From assembly GCA_902792895.1 (NCBI GenBank), contig CADBBK010000021.1:1-52761 (forward strand): a stretch of 52,761 bases of DNA. Direction: 5' to 3'. Position 1 is the stretch's first letter; each line of letters opens with the position of its first letter. Positions 8,605 to 15,824 of this stretch are shown here, piece after piece. Below the pieces are notes generated by a model. That model had not been told where the DNA came from, made no database searches, and saw only the letters and a program-made list of their open reading frames with translations. This DNA is from an uncultured Bacteroidales bacterium. Lineage in GTDB: Bacteria > Bacteroidota > Bacteroidia > Bacteroidales > Muribaculaceae. Both the position numbers and the translations under genes were made by a program.

Positions 8605-9051
8605 CTAATAGGTGGATGCCTTTGACTCGGTAAACAGCCATCGGCCATCACGTTTCACCAATTGGAAGGTGAGTTGCAACGGCCATGTGTGGCGGCTACC
8701 GCCGAAGACCGCTGCCGAAACACGGCTGCGACCTTGCAGCGTAGCGTGATCGTCGTCGATGGTCACATCCATCTGTTCATGCTCTGCCGAAAAATAGTTC
8801 AGCGTGCCATCGGCAATCGCTTGAATATATGCCTGCTTGGGCTGGCGCATTCCCGTCATATGCACTAGCACAAATTCCGGAGCATGGAGGTCGTCGAGCG
8901 TAACGGTATCTTTTTCAACCATAGCTTGATACATCTGATGGTAAAGTGCGATAATCTGTTCTTTGTCGTCCATCGTCCTTTCGTTACTTTTCTGTTGTGC
9001 CAATAATATTAGAGCCGTCCCTGCCGACAAGATGAATATGAGCCAACGCAT
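8605..9051 (-). CDS. SnoaL/NTF2-like protein with N-terminal signal
   Basis: A 148-residue protein. It starts MRWLIFILSAGTALILLAQQ (signal or membrane anchor). A DUF4440/SnoaL-like domain follows (IIALYHQMYQAMVEKDTVTL; LVHMTGMRQPKQAYI; LTFQLVKRDGRWLFTES). The fold is a small cone-shaped barrel used for isomerases or ligand binding; no specific activity is assigned. The start overlaps the stop of the dehydrogenase gene by one base (TGATG), so translation is coupled. A TTG codon immediately upstream is less likely. It is last in a leftward operon beginning with the SnoaL gene at 11985. Confidence 0.75.
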   Translation of the reverse strand: MRWLIFILSAGTALILLAQQKSNERTMDDKEQIIALYHQMYQAMVEKDTVTLDDLHAPEFVLVHMTGMRQPKQAYIQAIADGTLNYFSAEHEQMDVTIDDDHATLQGRSRVSAAVFGGSRHTWPLQLTFQLVKRDGRWLFTESKASTY

Positions 9052-9890
9052 CAATGTGTGGTTTTAAGATACTGCAAGTCGCCATACCAGTAGCTGGCTG
9101 TGCAGCCACCATCGATGAGCAGGTCGGCACCGCTAATGAAACGGCCACGAGAAGACATCAGGAACTCAGCCAGATCGCCCACCTCATCAGGGGTACCGGC
9201 ACGACGGGCAGGCATCCCCTGAATCATTTTCAAGTAACCTTCCTTGCGCGGGCCATGCAGTTCATCGTTGGCCAGCGGAGTGATAATGATGCCGGGCGAG
9301 ATGGAGTTGACGGTGGCACCGCGCTTGCCCCATCGAGTAGCCTCCATCATCACGCGGAGCACGTTGCAGCGCTTGGAGTACTGGTAAGCCTTCAGTGTAT
9401 CGTTGATTGCCTTGAGGAACGGCAGGTCCAGCAACTGGTCAACCGGTGTCGTTGCCAGCGCCTCGTTCTGGTCGTGTGGCAATGCCGGCAGACGGTGACC
9501 GCTCTGCGAAGAAATGATGACTCCGGAGCCACCCTCGGCAATCACGTGCCCAAACTCCTCCAGCAACACGCTTGTACCATAAAGGTCCACACGCAGAATT
9601 TCTTCGACTGGAGCTTGCGAGGGCGAAACACCAGCGGCATTCACTAGGTTCACCACGTCACCCTTGCTGGTAGCGAAATCCAGCAGCGCCAGAATATCCT
9701 CCTTAGAGCCAAGGTCACACCTGATCGTCGAGCACTCAAAGCCCGCATCTTCCAGCGTCTGGGCTGCCCGTTGGGCGTTGTCCATGGAGTAGTCTGCCAG
9801 CACAACGTGTTTGCCAGCCGACACCCGCCGGATAATCGCCTGTCCGATGCTGCCCGCGCCCACTAATACCGATACCACTTTCCGTGCCAT
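9051..9890 (-). CDS. Short-chain dehydrogenase/reductase
   Basis: A 279-residue Rossmann-fold protein starting MARKVVSVLVGAGSIGQAI. The N-terminal glycine pattern GAGSIGQ is a divergent form of the SDR TGxxxGxG. NLVNAAGVSP matches the NNAG region. A conserved Ser follows in GVIISSQSGHR. The YxxxK site appears to be YQYSKRCNVL (Y-x-x-S-K). The C-terminus, RFISGADLLIDGGCTAS, is classical for SDRs. It should oxidise or reduce an alcohol or carbonyl with NAD(P)H; the substrate is unknown. The ATG at 9890 leaves a 4-bp gap after the reductase gene; an ATG at 9911 that would overlap it is possible. Confidence 0.85.
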   Translation of the reverse strand: MARKVVSVLVGAGSIGQAIIRRVSAGKHVVLADYSMDNAQRAAQTLEDAGFECSTIRCDLGSKEDILALLDFATSKGDVVNLVNAAGVSPSQAPVEEILRVDLYGTSVLLEEFGHVIAEGGSGVIISSQSGHRLPALPHDQNEALATTPVDQLLDLPFLKAINDTLKAYQYSKRCNVLRVMMEATRWGKRGATVNSISPGIIITPLANDELHGPRKEGYLKMIQGMPARRAGTPDEVGDLAEFLMSSRGRFISGADLLIDGGCTASYWYGDLQYLKTTH

Positions 9891-9894
9891 GGCC

Positions 9895-10740
9895 TTATCC
9901 GTAATTCTCAATCAGGTACTTCACAAACTGCGGGTCGCCAAAGTTGATGGTGCCGGTGTCGTGCTGGTTCAGCGTTGCAATCCGGGCCATTTCGTCGGCA
10001 TTGAGTGCGAAATCAAAGATGTCAAAGTTTTGTGCCATGCGCTCCTTGTGGCTCGACTTGGGGATGGCTACAATACCGCGCTGCGTGAGCCAACGAAGGG
10101 CCACTTGAGCGGCGCTCTTATTGTATTTGGCGCCAATAGCGGCCAGTTCCTCGCTCTTCACAATGCCATCGACGCCCTGTCCGCCCAGCGGTCCCCACGC
10201 CATCATCCGGGTGCCAAATTCATCATGAATCGGCTCGATTCCCGTCTGTTGGATGAGCGTGTTGCACTGCAGCTGGTTAACCATCGGCTTCACATCCACA
10301 TAGTGGGCAAAGTCAAAGAAACGGCCAGCCTGGAAGTTGCTCACGCCAATGGCGCGCACCTTGCCGGAACGATAGGCCTTTTCCATCGCGCGCCAGGAGC
10401 CGAACACGTCACCGTAAGCCTGATGGATGAGCAACAGGTCAATGTACTCGGTCTGTAACTTGCGCAGGCTTTCGTCGATGCTCTTTGCAGCTTTTTCTTC
10501 GCCCGCATTGCTGATCCACACTTTGGTCACCAGAAACAAGTCCTCGCGCTTGATGCCGCTCTTGGTCCAGGCATTGCCCACGCCCTCCTCGTTTTGGTAA
10601 GCCTGTGCCGTGTCAATCAGGCGGTAGCCCACGCTCAACGCATCGCTGACGCAACGTTCACACTCGTCAGGGCTCACCAGAAAAACGCCGTAGCCCAGAG
10701 TCGGCATCTCAACACCGTTATATAACTTGATGTATTCCAT
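9895..10740 (-). CDS. Aldo/keto reductase (2,5-diketo-D-gluconate reductase-like, AKR5 type)
   Basis: A 281-residue protein starting MEYIKLYNGVEMPTLGYGVF. The AKR tetrad is present: Asp and Tyr in LIDTAQAYQNE, Lys in LVTKVWI and His in LLLIHQAYGD. The cofactor loop IPKSSHKERMAQN suggests NADPH use. It belongs to the small soluble AKR group that reduces diketogluconate, methylglyoxal and similar carbonyls. It lies between a flavodoxin and an SDR gene on the same strand. A 14-bp tandem array occupies the 158-bp gap to the upstream flavodoxin gene, where no promoter box was found, so it may depend on read-through. Confidence 0.88.
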   Translation of the reverse strand: MEYIKLYNGVEMPTLGYGVFLVSPDECERCVSDALSVGYRLIDTAQAYQNEEGVGNAWTKSGIKREDLFLVTKVWISNAGEEKAAKSIDESLRKLQTEYIDLLLIHQAYGDVFGSWRAMEKAYRSGKVRAIGVSNFQAGRFFDFAHYVDVKPMVNQLQCNTLIQQTGIEPIHDEFGTRMMAWGPLGGQGVDGIVKSEELAAIGAKYNKSAAQVALRWLTQRGIVAIPKSSHKERMAQNFDIFDFALNADEMARIATLNQHDTGTINFGDPQFVKYLIENYG

Positions 10741-10757
10741 AATTTTTTAATTGTAAA

Positions 10758-10913
10758 CCTAATACCTAAAGCCTAATACCTAAAGCCTAATACCTAAAGC
10801 CTAATACCTAAAGCCTAATACCTAAAGCCTAATGCCTAAAGCCTAATGCCTAAAGCCTAATACCTAAAGCCTAATACCTAAAGCCTAAAGCCTAATACCT
10901 AAAACCTAATACC
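10758..10913. repeat. 14-bp tandem repeat (CCTAATACCTAAAG), about ten units plus partial units
   Basis: Nine consecutive 14-bp units run from 10758 to 10883; two of them read CCTAATGCCTAAAG. A 7-bp half unit, one further unit and a partial unit follow. Each unit is two related heptads. The array overlaps the 3' end of the flavodoxin gene and encodes its last four codons and stop. The same heptad family lies just after three other stop codons near 41.0, 42.3 and 44.4 kb. Confidence 0.92.
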
Positions 10914-11540
10914 CTTCAGCCACTTCTCCACCTTGGCCTTGCCGGTGCGCACCTCATGGCCGTAGATGCTGAAGCCCTTGGTGACGTTGGCCCCGGAGAA
11001 AGCCGCTTTCACGTCCTCCACGCAATTGGCCAGACCGCTGCCCTCGTGGGTGGTGAAAGGGATGACCGTCTTGCCCTGCAGGTCATCAGCGTGTTTCTTG
11101 AAGAAGGTGAACATCACCTGGGGATAGGTGCCCCACCACACGGGACCGCCGATGAACACGGTGTCATAGCCGCTCAGGTCCACGTCGCCCTCATACTCAG
11201 GCAATTCGCCGTTATTTGCCTCTTCTTGGGCAAGGTTGATCAGCGGCGTATAGGCCATACCGTCGTACTTGTGCGTCACAATCTCAAATTGGTCGGCACC
11301 CGTCATTTCGCTGATATAGTCGGCGACAATCTTGGTGTTGCCCACTTCAATGTTTCCTACTGAGTAATTGTCTCCCGCATGCGAGAAAAACACTACCAAT
11401 GCTTTGCCTTCGTTATTCTTCATCTCTGTTTTGGCGTTTATTTCATTAACTTTATTATCATTTTGATTGATGCCGATACATGCCGTAGAAACCAGCATAC
11501 ACAATACTGAAGCAAGGATATATTTCAGATGAGTACTCAT
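10899..11540 (-). CDS. Flavodoxin-family lipoprotein
   Basis: A 213-residue protein. It has an N-terminal signal with lipobox-like VSTAC (Cys21), then a low-complexity linker rich in Asn and Lys. The flavodoxin fold runs from about 47 (ALVVFFSHAGDNYSVG, equivalent to the FMN phosphate loop) through YDTVFIGGPVWWGTYPQVMF to TVIPFTTHEGSG. It probably binds FMN and carries electrons; envelope anchoring is unusual but common for this Bacteroidetes group. The last residues GIRF and the stop lie inside the 14-bp tandem array, so array changes can alter the C-terminus. It follows the SnoaL gene by 10 bp. Confidence 0.85.
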   Translation of the reverse strand: MSTHLKYILASVLCMLVSTACIGINQNDNKVNEINAKTEMKNNEGKALVVFFSHAGDNYSVGNIEVGNTKIVADYISEMTGADQFEIVTHKYDGMAYTPLINLAQEEANNGELPEYEGDVDLSGYDTVFIGGPVWWGTYPQVMFTFFKKHADDLQGKTVIPFTTHEGSGLANCVEDVKAAFSGANVTKGFSIYGHEVRTGKAKVEKWLKGIRF

Positions 11541-11550
11541 AACCTTGCGT

Positions 11551-11985
11551 TTAGCCTAAGACCTGGTTGGTTGACCACTCGAAGTGCTGCTCACGCTCGC
11601 TAATCCACCAGCGACCGTCAATCTTCTCATACTTGTCGTAGTAGCGCACAGCATGGGTGGTCAGAACATCCTTATCGTCCTGCTCGGTTACCAATGTAGC
11701 AAGCGCATAACACGTTCCTGTAGCATGTGTTTCGTCAACAAAGTCAACATTCTGCTGCCCATTCATGTGGAACGACACCTTAGTAGCGCCAAATGCCTTG
11801 TATTGGCGAATCATGTCCTGCACATCGCGCGCCTGCATCCCCAATTTGCCACCGAAGTAAACATCAAGCTTGATGTCCGGACGGAAAATATCAACATAGC
11901 AATCCTGGTTGTTTTTGTCACTCTCGGTTGCATAGAAATCTACTAAAGCCTTCAATTCCATGCGGTCTTGCATTCTGAAATCCAT
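11551..11985 (-). CDS. SnoaL-like (NTF2-fold) protein
   Basis: A 144-residue cytoplasmic protein with no signal peptide. LKALVDFYATESDKNNQDCY at the start and a C-terminal strand reading AVRYYDKYEKIDGRWWISER are typical of SnoaL_4-type polyketide-cyclase/dehydratase-like proteins. Its catalytic role is unproven. It is first in a leftward operon of SnoaL, flavodoxin, AKR, SDR and SnoaL/DUF4440 genes. It is divergent from the AraC gene at 12131, which is the likely regulator. Confidence 0.8.
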   Translation of the reverse strand: MDFRMQDRMELKALVDFYATESDKNNQDCYVDIFRPDIKLDVYFGGKLGMQARDVQDMIRQYKAFGATKVSFHMNGQQNVDFVDETHATGTCYALATLVTEQDDKDVLTTHAVRYYDKYEKIDGRWWISEREQHFEWSTNQVLG

Positions 11986-12021
11986 TGTTTATAATTTTTA
12001 TTTGTTTAACTTTTGACACTG

Positions 12022-12029
12022 CAAAATTA
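12022..12029 (-). promoter_or_regulatory. -7 box TAATTTTG, redox operon
   Basis: Minus-strand box 36 bp upstream of the ATG at 11985. It shares the 145-bp divergent region with the AraC promoter. Half-sites TTTCACAAAAAGCA and TTTTCACTTTTTGCA (about 12052-12086) are candidate operators. Confidence 0.6.
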
Positions 12030-12117
12030 CTGCCCATTTTTGAGGTCGATATTTCACAAAAAGCACTACAATTTTCACTTTTTGCACAATTCATTCGTTT
12101 AATAAAAAAATAGGATG

Positions 12118-12125
12118 TAATTTTG
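12118..12125 (+). promoter_or_regulatory. -7 box TAATTTTG, second AraC gene
   Basis: The box ends only 5 bp before the ATG at 12131, so the transcript should start at or next to the initiation codon. An in-frame GTG at 12125 overlaps the box and cannot be the start. Confidence 0.7.
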
Positions 12126-12130
12126 TGGCG

Positions 12131-12961
12131 ATGAAGGTAGATTTTCTTTTTTCCACCGACTTCTACGGGATGAACGCCACGGAACTGGGCAATACCTGTA
12201 TGCACCTGCTGTGCACAGCGGGCGAAGGGAGCTTTGTGTTCAATGAGCGTTGTTACCACATCGTGAAAAACGACCTGGTGGTGATTCCTATGCCCAACAG
12301 GATCAAGAATCTAGCCGCACCTTCAGACATGCAGGTGGAGTGGTTTGCGGCCGACTACAAGTTCCTGCAGAATCTGCTGCCGTCCAACAACTACAGCATC
12401 GGGGGAAGCATCTCGCTGAACCAGGATCCCGTTATCCCGGTCACCGATGAACAGGCCAGGCATCTGCTGGACGATTTCCACAGGCTTCGCGACCGCCTCG
12501 AGGAGCGACACCTGCAGTTCTACCACCAGCTGATGGGCAGCCTGTGCCTGACCATGATGTATGACATCTTTGAGGTCCATGCCCTGCGCGACGCCACCGA
12601 CACACACACCGACCGCACGGCCTATATCGTGAAACAGCTGATGGCCCTGCTCGCCACAGGCATCAGCCGCACCGAGCGCGACGTCAGCTACTATGCCGAG
12701 CGGCTGCACGTATCCCCCAAGTATCTCTCAGCCACCATCAAGCGTGTGACGGGCCATAGTGTCACCTCCTATATCGACCGACATACCGTCCCCATACTGA
12801 AAGACCTCCTGGATGACGAACGTCTGTCGCTCACCCAGATAGCCGAACACATGAATTTCACCTCGTTGAGTTACTTCAGCCGATACTGCACCAAGCATCT
12901 GGGGCAATCGCCCAGCAGCTACCGCCAGAGCCTGCAACCCAAGCGACAACAACCAACATGA
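12131..12961 (+). CDS. AraC-family transcriptional regulator
   Basis: A 276-residue protein starting MKVDFLFSTDFYG. The N-terminal AraC sensor-type domain contains LVVIPMPNRIKNL, a cupin-like strand pattern. C-terminal HTH motifs are DVSYYAERLHVSPKYLSATI and LSLTQIAEHMNFTSLSYFSR, ending TKHLGQSPSSYRQS. It is divergent from the SnoaL-flavodoxin-AKR-SDR operon and is its probable regulator. The very short or absent 5' leader suggests leaderless initiation. A strong bidirectional terminator separates it from the convergent MBL gene. Confidence 0.88.
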   Translation: MKVDFLFSTDFYGMNATELGNTCMHLLCTAGEGSFVFNERCYHIVKNDLVVIPMPNRIKNLAAPSDMQVEWFAADYKFLQNLLPSNNYSIGGSISLNQDPVIPVTDEQARHLLDDFHRLRDRLEERHLQFYHQLMGSLCLTMMYDIFEVHALRDATDTHTDRTAYIVKQLMALLATGISRTERDVSYYAERLHVSPKYLSATIKRVTGHSVTSYIDRHTVPILKDLLDDERLSLTQIAEHMNFTSLSYFSRYCTKHLGQSPSSYRQSLQPKRQQPT

Positions 12962-12968
12962 CAACAAT

Positions 12969-13008
12969 AACGGCGGTCTCACCAAGCCGATGCGGTGAGA
13001 TCGCCGTT
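12969..13008. terminator. Bidirectional terminator hairpin
   Basis: 15-bp arms at 12969-12983 and 12994-13008, paired throughout with one G-U, lie between convergent stops at 12961 and 13035. Confidence 0.75.
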
Positions 13009-13034
13009 GTAGTCGTGTACAGACCCGAAATGAA

Positions 13035-13781
13035 TTACAGTTTCATTACCCGTTTCATCTCCAGGTTCTCGTAGCCCTCGGGGCAATGGGTAGAGAGATA
13101 GACGGTGGGATTCTGCTTGATGAATTCACGCACGCGGTCGAGCGTCTCGCGGGCTGCCGCCAGGTCCTCGAAAATAATCGAGAGCTTATTGGCCTTGAGC
13201 GCAGCGTCGCAATAGGTCACGTCGCCATGGAACATGTAGTAGAGCCCGTCATGCTCCAGAATGACGATGCTGTTGCCACGGGTATGTCCCTTGGCCTCGA
13301 TGAACCACAGACCATCGGCCACCTGCATCGCGTTGGGGAAGTTGTGATAGGGTTGGCCATACTGGGCGCGGACAATGTTATCGCCCTCCAACTTCATTGC
13401 GTCGGCATCCTCGGGAGCGATATACACCTTGGCGTTAGGAAACTCGCCGATGCAGTCGCTGTGGTCGGGATGCTTGTGGGTAATAAGGATCTTCGTCACC
13501 TGCTCAGGCTTGTAGCCCGCGGCGGCGAAAGCCTCCATAAAGTCGGCCACCTTCTCGCCCATATAGAGCGGAGCGCCATACTTCTTGGCCGGGGCAGCGA
13601 AGCTCGCCTTGAAGCCGGTATCAACAAGTATCACCTCATCGCCAGTGTCGATGAGGAAGTTCTGCAGACTGCTGCGGTAGATAATCTGCTCGTCGAAAAC
13701 CTCACGTCCCTCCTCGCCACCGAAGGCGAAGGGCTGGTTCATGAAGCCGCCGTCAAACATGCGGATTGCTTTGATTTCCAT
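13035..13781 (-). CDS. Metallo-beta-lactamase-fold hydrolase (lactonase-like)
   Basis: A 248-residue protein. The MBL metal motif is THKHPDHSD (HxHxDH), with later ligands His in EAKGHTRGNS, Asp in MFHGDVTYCD and His in YLSTHCPEG. The arrangement resembles N-acyl-homoserine lactonase/AttM-like enzymes, but no substrate is assigned. No signal peptide is present. It lies 39 bp after the iron-sulfur flavoprotein-like gene on the same strand and is probably co-transcribed with it. Confidence 0.85.
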   Translation of the reverse strand: MEIKAIRMFDGGFMNQPFAFGGEEGREVFDEQIIYRSSLQNFLIDTGDEVILVDTGFKASFAAPAKKYGAPLYMGEKVADFMEAFAAAGYKPEQVTKILITHKHPDHSDCIGEFPNAKVYIAPEDADAMKLEGDNIVRAQYGQPYHNFPNAMQVADGLWFIEAKGHTRGNSIVILEHDGLYYMFHGDVTYCDAALKANKLSIIFEDLAAARETLDRVREFIKQNPTVYLSTHCPEGYENLEMKRVMKL

Positions 13782-13820
13782 TTTCAGTATCGAATTATAA
13801 TAGTTTATAGCTATGTCCTG

Positions 13821-14336
13821 TTACAGTTTGTTGACAAGGTCTTGGATCTTCTGCTTGGTGGCATCGGTCTTCTGCTCATCGACGGTGGCGGTCACGATGC
13901 CGGTGTCCTCGACTTTCCAGTAGTTGCAGATGTCACGGTACTCGGCCATGGCGCCGTCATACACACCAGGCGAATAGGAAGACATGAGCAACGCCATCTT
14001 TTTCACCTTGGCAGGGCTGTTCACGCAGTACATGCGCTGGATGGGCGCCTGAATCTGGGCATTCATCGTGAAGTAGTAGATGGGAGCAGCCAGTACCAGC
14101 ACCTCGGCCTCGGCCATCAGCGGATACAGTTCCTGCATGTCGTCCTGCTGGATGCAGGCACCGTTGCCCTTGCCGTGGCAATACTCGCAGGCTAGGCAGC
14201 CCGCAATCTTTTTCTTTGACACGTTGACCAGTGTCACCTCATGACCTGCTGCCTCGGCAGCCTTCTTGTACTCGTCAGCCATCCAGGCCGTGTTGCCGTT
14301 CGCTCTGGGTGAGCTCTGTAAAATCAGGATGTTCAT
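13821..14336 (-). CDS. NAD(P)H-dependent FMN reductase / flavodoxin-like protein
   Basis: A 171-residue protein starting MNILILQSSPRANGNTAWMA, the FMN-phosphate loop of the FMN_red family. AAPIYYFTMNAQIQAPIQRM is the typical second flavin-contact region. Cysteines in GCLACEYCHGKGNGAC resemble those of iron-sulfur flavoproteins, though the spacing is not the canonical cluster motif. It should transfer electrons between NAD(P)H and acceptors such as quinones. The upstream promoter is complete (TTG-N20-TATCTTTG), with a leader of about 120 nt. Confidence 0.85.
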   Translation of the reverse strand: MNILILQSSPRANGNTAWMADEYKKAAEAAGHEVTLVNVSKKKIAGCLACEYCHGKGNGACIQQDDMQELYPLMAEAEVLVLAAPIYYFTMNAQIQAPIQRMYCVNSPAKVKKMALLMSSYSPGVYDGAMAEYRDICNYWKVEDTGIVTATVDEQKTDATKQKIQDLVNKL

Positions 14337-14464
14337 AATGATTGTATTTTAGTGTGAATAAATTAAATATCAGCCCTTATTGCGGCCATCACGACGCCAT
14401 TCGGAATCCAACAGTTCGTTATCAAAAATGGCCGGATGAATCCAAATTGACACTTATCAAAGGG

Positions 14465-14495
14465 CAAAGATAGTGATTTTTTGCCAAATACCCAA
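14465..14495 (-). promoter_or_regulatory. Promoter TTG-N20-TATCTTTG, FMN reductase/MBL operon
   Basis: Complete Bacteroidetes-type promoter on the minus strand: -7 box at 14465-14472 and TTG at 14493-14495 with 20-bp spacing. Confidence 0.75.
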
Positions 14496-14509
14496 TTTCC
14501 GTAAGAATT

Positions 14510-14549
14510 AAATGCGAGATGGCTTTTTCAAAACAGCCATCTCGCATTT
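14510..14549 (-). terminator. Terminator of the membrane-anchored esterase gene
   Basis: A perfect 15-bp inverted repeat (14510-14524 and 14535-14549) starts 22 bp after the stop at 14572 in the leftward sense. A T-rich stretch, TTAATTCTT, follows. Confidence 0.85.
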
Positions 14550-14571
14550 GGAGGGTTACCCTGTAGTCAGA

Positions 14572-15522
14572 CTACTGCAGGATGATGTCGGCAATCTCCT
14601 GGCGTGCCTTAGTGCCCTCGGGGCAGGGCCAGAGGGGATAGACATGGCCCATCTTCTTGGCCACATGCAAGCGAGCATCCACTCCAGCAGCCTTCATCTT
14701 GTCACAGGTGCTGACGATATCAGTATAGAATATCTCCCATGTGCCCGTGAACAGGTCGGTGGGCGGCAGTCCCTGCATGTTGCCATACAGGGGTGAAATC
14801 ATCGGGTCGCGCGGATCCATTTCGCCTGCCCAATCGGCACCCACTTTCCTTAACACTTCGGCATTGAGGAAATCATCGTGCTGCTGCAAAGCATCATCGC
14901 CGCCCAACACATCAACCCATGGAGAAATAAGCACCAAGTGCTTGGGCTGCTCGAGCGAGTCGCCCTGTATCTCTTGCGCCAAGGCAAGCGTAAAACCGCC
15001 ACCAGCCGAGTCACCCATGATGATGATGCGCCGTGCGGAGTACTGCTTGACCAGTTGCTGGTAAAGCTGCATCATCAGCGGATGGGCATCCTTAGCCGTG
15101 TAGCGGTAAAGCAGAGGATAATTGGGCGTCACGATGCCACAGTCCGTCGACGTTGCCCACTCGGCCATCGCGGCCCAATGCCGCGAGGAATAGTTGTGGT
15201 AGTAGGCTCCGCCATGGATGTAGAGCACGACGGGTTTGCTGTCGTCCTGAGGCTCCATGTGGAACACCTGCATTCCTCCAAGTCGGTACTGACGCATGTC
15301 GCGAGGGAACTTCACATTGTCAGGAATTTCCACAGTACTCTGATCTGTCATGTCGCCCCGGGACTGTGCATAATCCTCCAGCGTTGACTTTGGGAATGAA
15401 TGGCTAATGATGATGGCTTGCGGTGAGCGCCCGTCAATGAGCCAGACGGCGCCACCGATGACGATGATAGCGACAATGATGCCAACCAATGTCCGTAGTA
15501 CGTTCTTTGTTCTTCTTTTCAT
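14572..15522 (-). CDS. Membrane-anchored alpha/beta-hydrolase (HSL/Aes-type esterase)
   Basis: A 316-residue protein. A hydrophobic segment (about 11-27, TLVGIIVAIIVIGGAVW) anchors it in the inner membrane, with the catalytic domain outside the cytoplasm. It carries the hormone-sensitive-lipase oxyanion motif HGG (VLYIHGGAYYHNYS) and the nucleophile elbow GDSAGGG. The Asp is probably in the DLFTGTWEIFY region and the His in AKKMGHVYPLWP. It should hydrolyse short-chain esters such as acetyl groups; the substrate is unknown. It is transcribed alone, with its own -7 box and a strong terminator. Confidence 0.87.
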   Translation of the reverse strand: MKRRTKNVLRTLVGIIVAIIVIGGAVWLIDGRSPQAIIISHSFPKSTLEDYAQSRGDMTDQSTVEIPDNVKFPRDMRQYRLGGMQVFHMEPQDDSKPVVLYIHGGAYYHNYSSRHWAAMAEWATSTDCGIVTPNYPLLYRYTAKDAHPLMMQLYQQLVKQYSARRIIIMGDSAGGGFTLALAQEIQGDSLEQPKHLVLISPWVDVLGGDDALQQHDDFLNAEVLRKVGADWAGEMDPRDPMISPLYGNMQGLPPTDLFTGTWEIFYTDIVSTCDKMKAAGVDARLHVAKKMGHVYPLWPCPEGTKARQEIADIILQ

Positions 15523-15567
15523 AATATAATATCCTTAAAATCAAACAGAAATAATTTGCCGAGGCTG

Positions 15568-15575
15568 CAAATGTA
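15568..15575 (-). promoter_or_regulatory. -7 box TACATTTG, esterase gene
   Basis: Minus-strand TACATTTG lies 46 bp upstream of the ATG at 15522. Confidence 0.6.
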
Positions 15576-15795
15576 CAATATTTTTAGACAAATCAGAGTT
15601 TTGACCTCAAAAAAGTCCCAAGTTTAATTCATTTTTCAAAAAGAATTGGGATTTCAAGCGATAACGGCAAAACTAGGCGGCGCCTCGGGTAAAAAAACGA
15701 ATGAATTCTTTTTTTTCCGCTCGGGTTGGATAAATTCCTCACGCTCGACAATGAAAACAAGCTTTCATTGTTCTCGCTTAATCGGAATTTTGCAC
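15576..15795. other. AT-rich intergenic region with inverted repeat before the radical SAM gene
   Basis: No credible gene. It contains a 9-bp perfect inverted repeat ACAATGAAA / TTTCATTGT (15748-15756 and 15763-15771), 24 bp upstream of the -7 box and so a possible operator. It also contains an imperfect hairpin near 15617-15652 and poly-A/poly-T runs flanking GAATGAATTC. Confidence 0.5.
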
Positions 15796-15803
15796 TATCT
15801 TTG
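15796..15803 (+). promoter_or_regulatory. -7 box TATCTTTG, radical SAM operon
   Basis: A perfect box ends 21 bp before the ATG at 15825. The nearest upstream TTG (15769-15771) is 24 bp away, longer than usual, so an activator may be needed. Confidence 0.7.
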
Positions 15804-15824
15804 CCCAAAAATGAGAAGTTGCCC

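Noticed and set aside
10758-10913. CRISPR array
   Set aside because: The repeats are contiguous 14-mers without unique spacers, and no cas genes are in the window.
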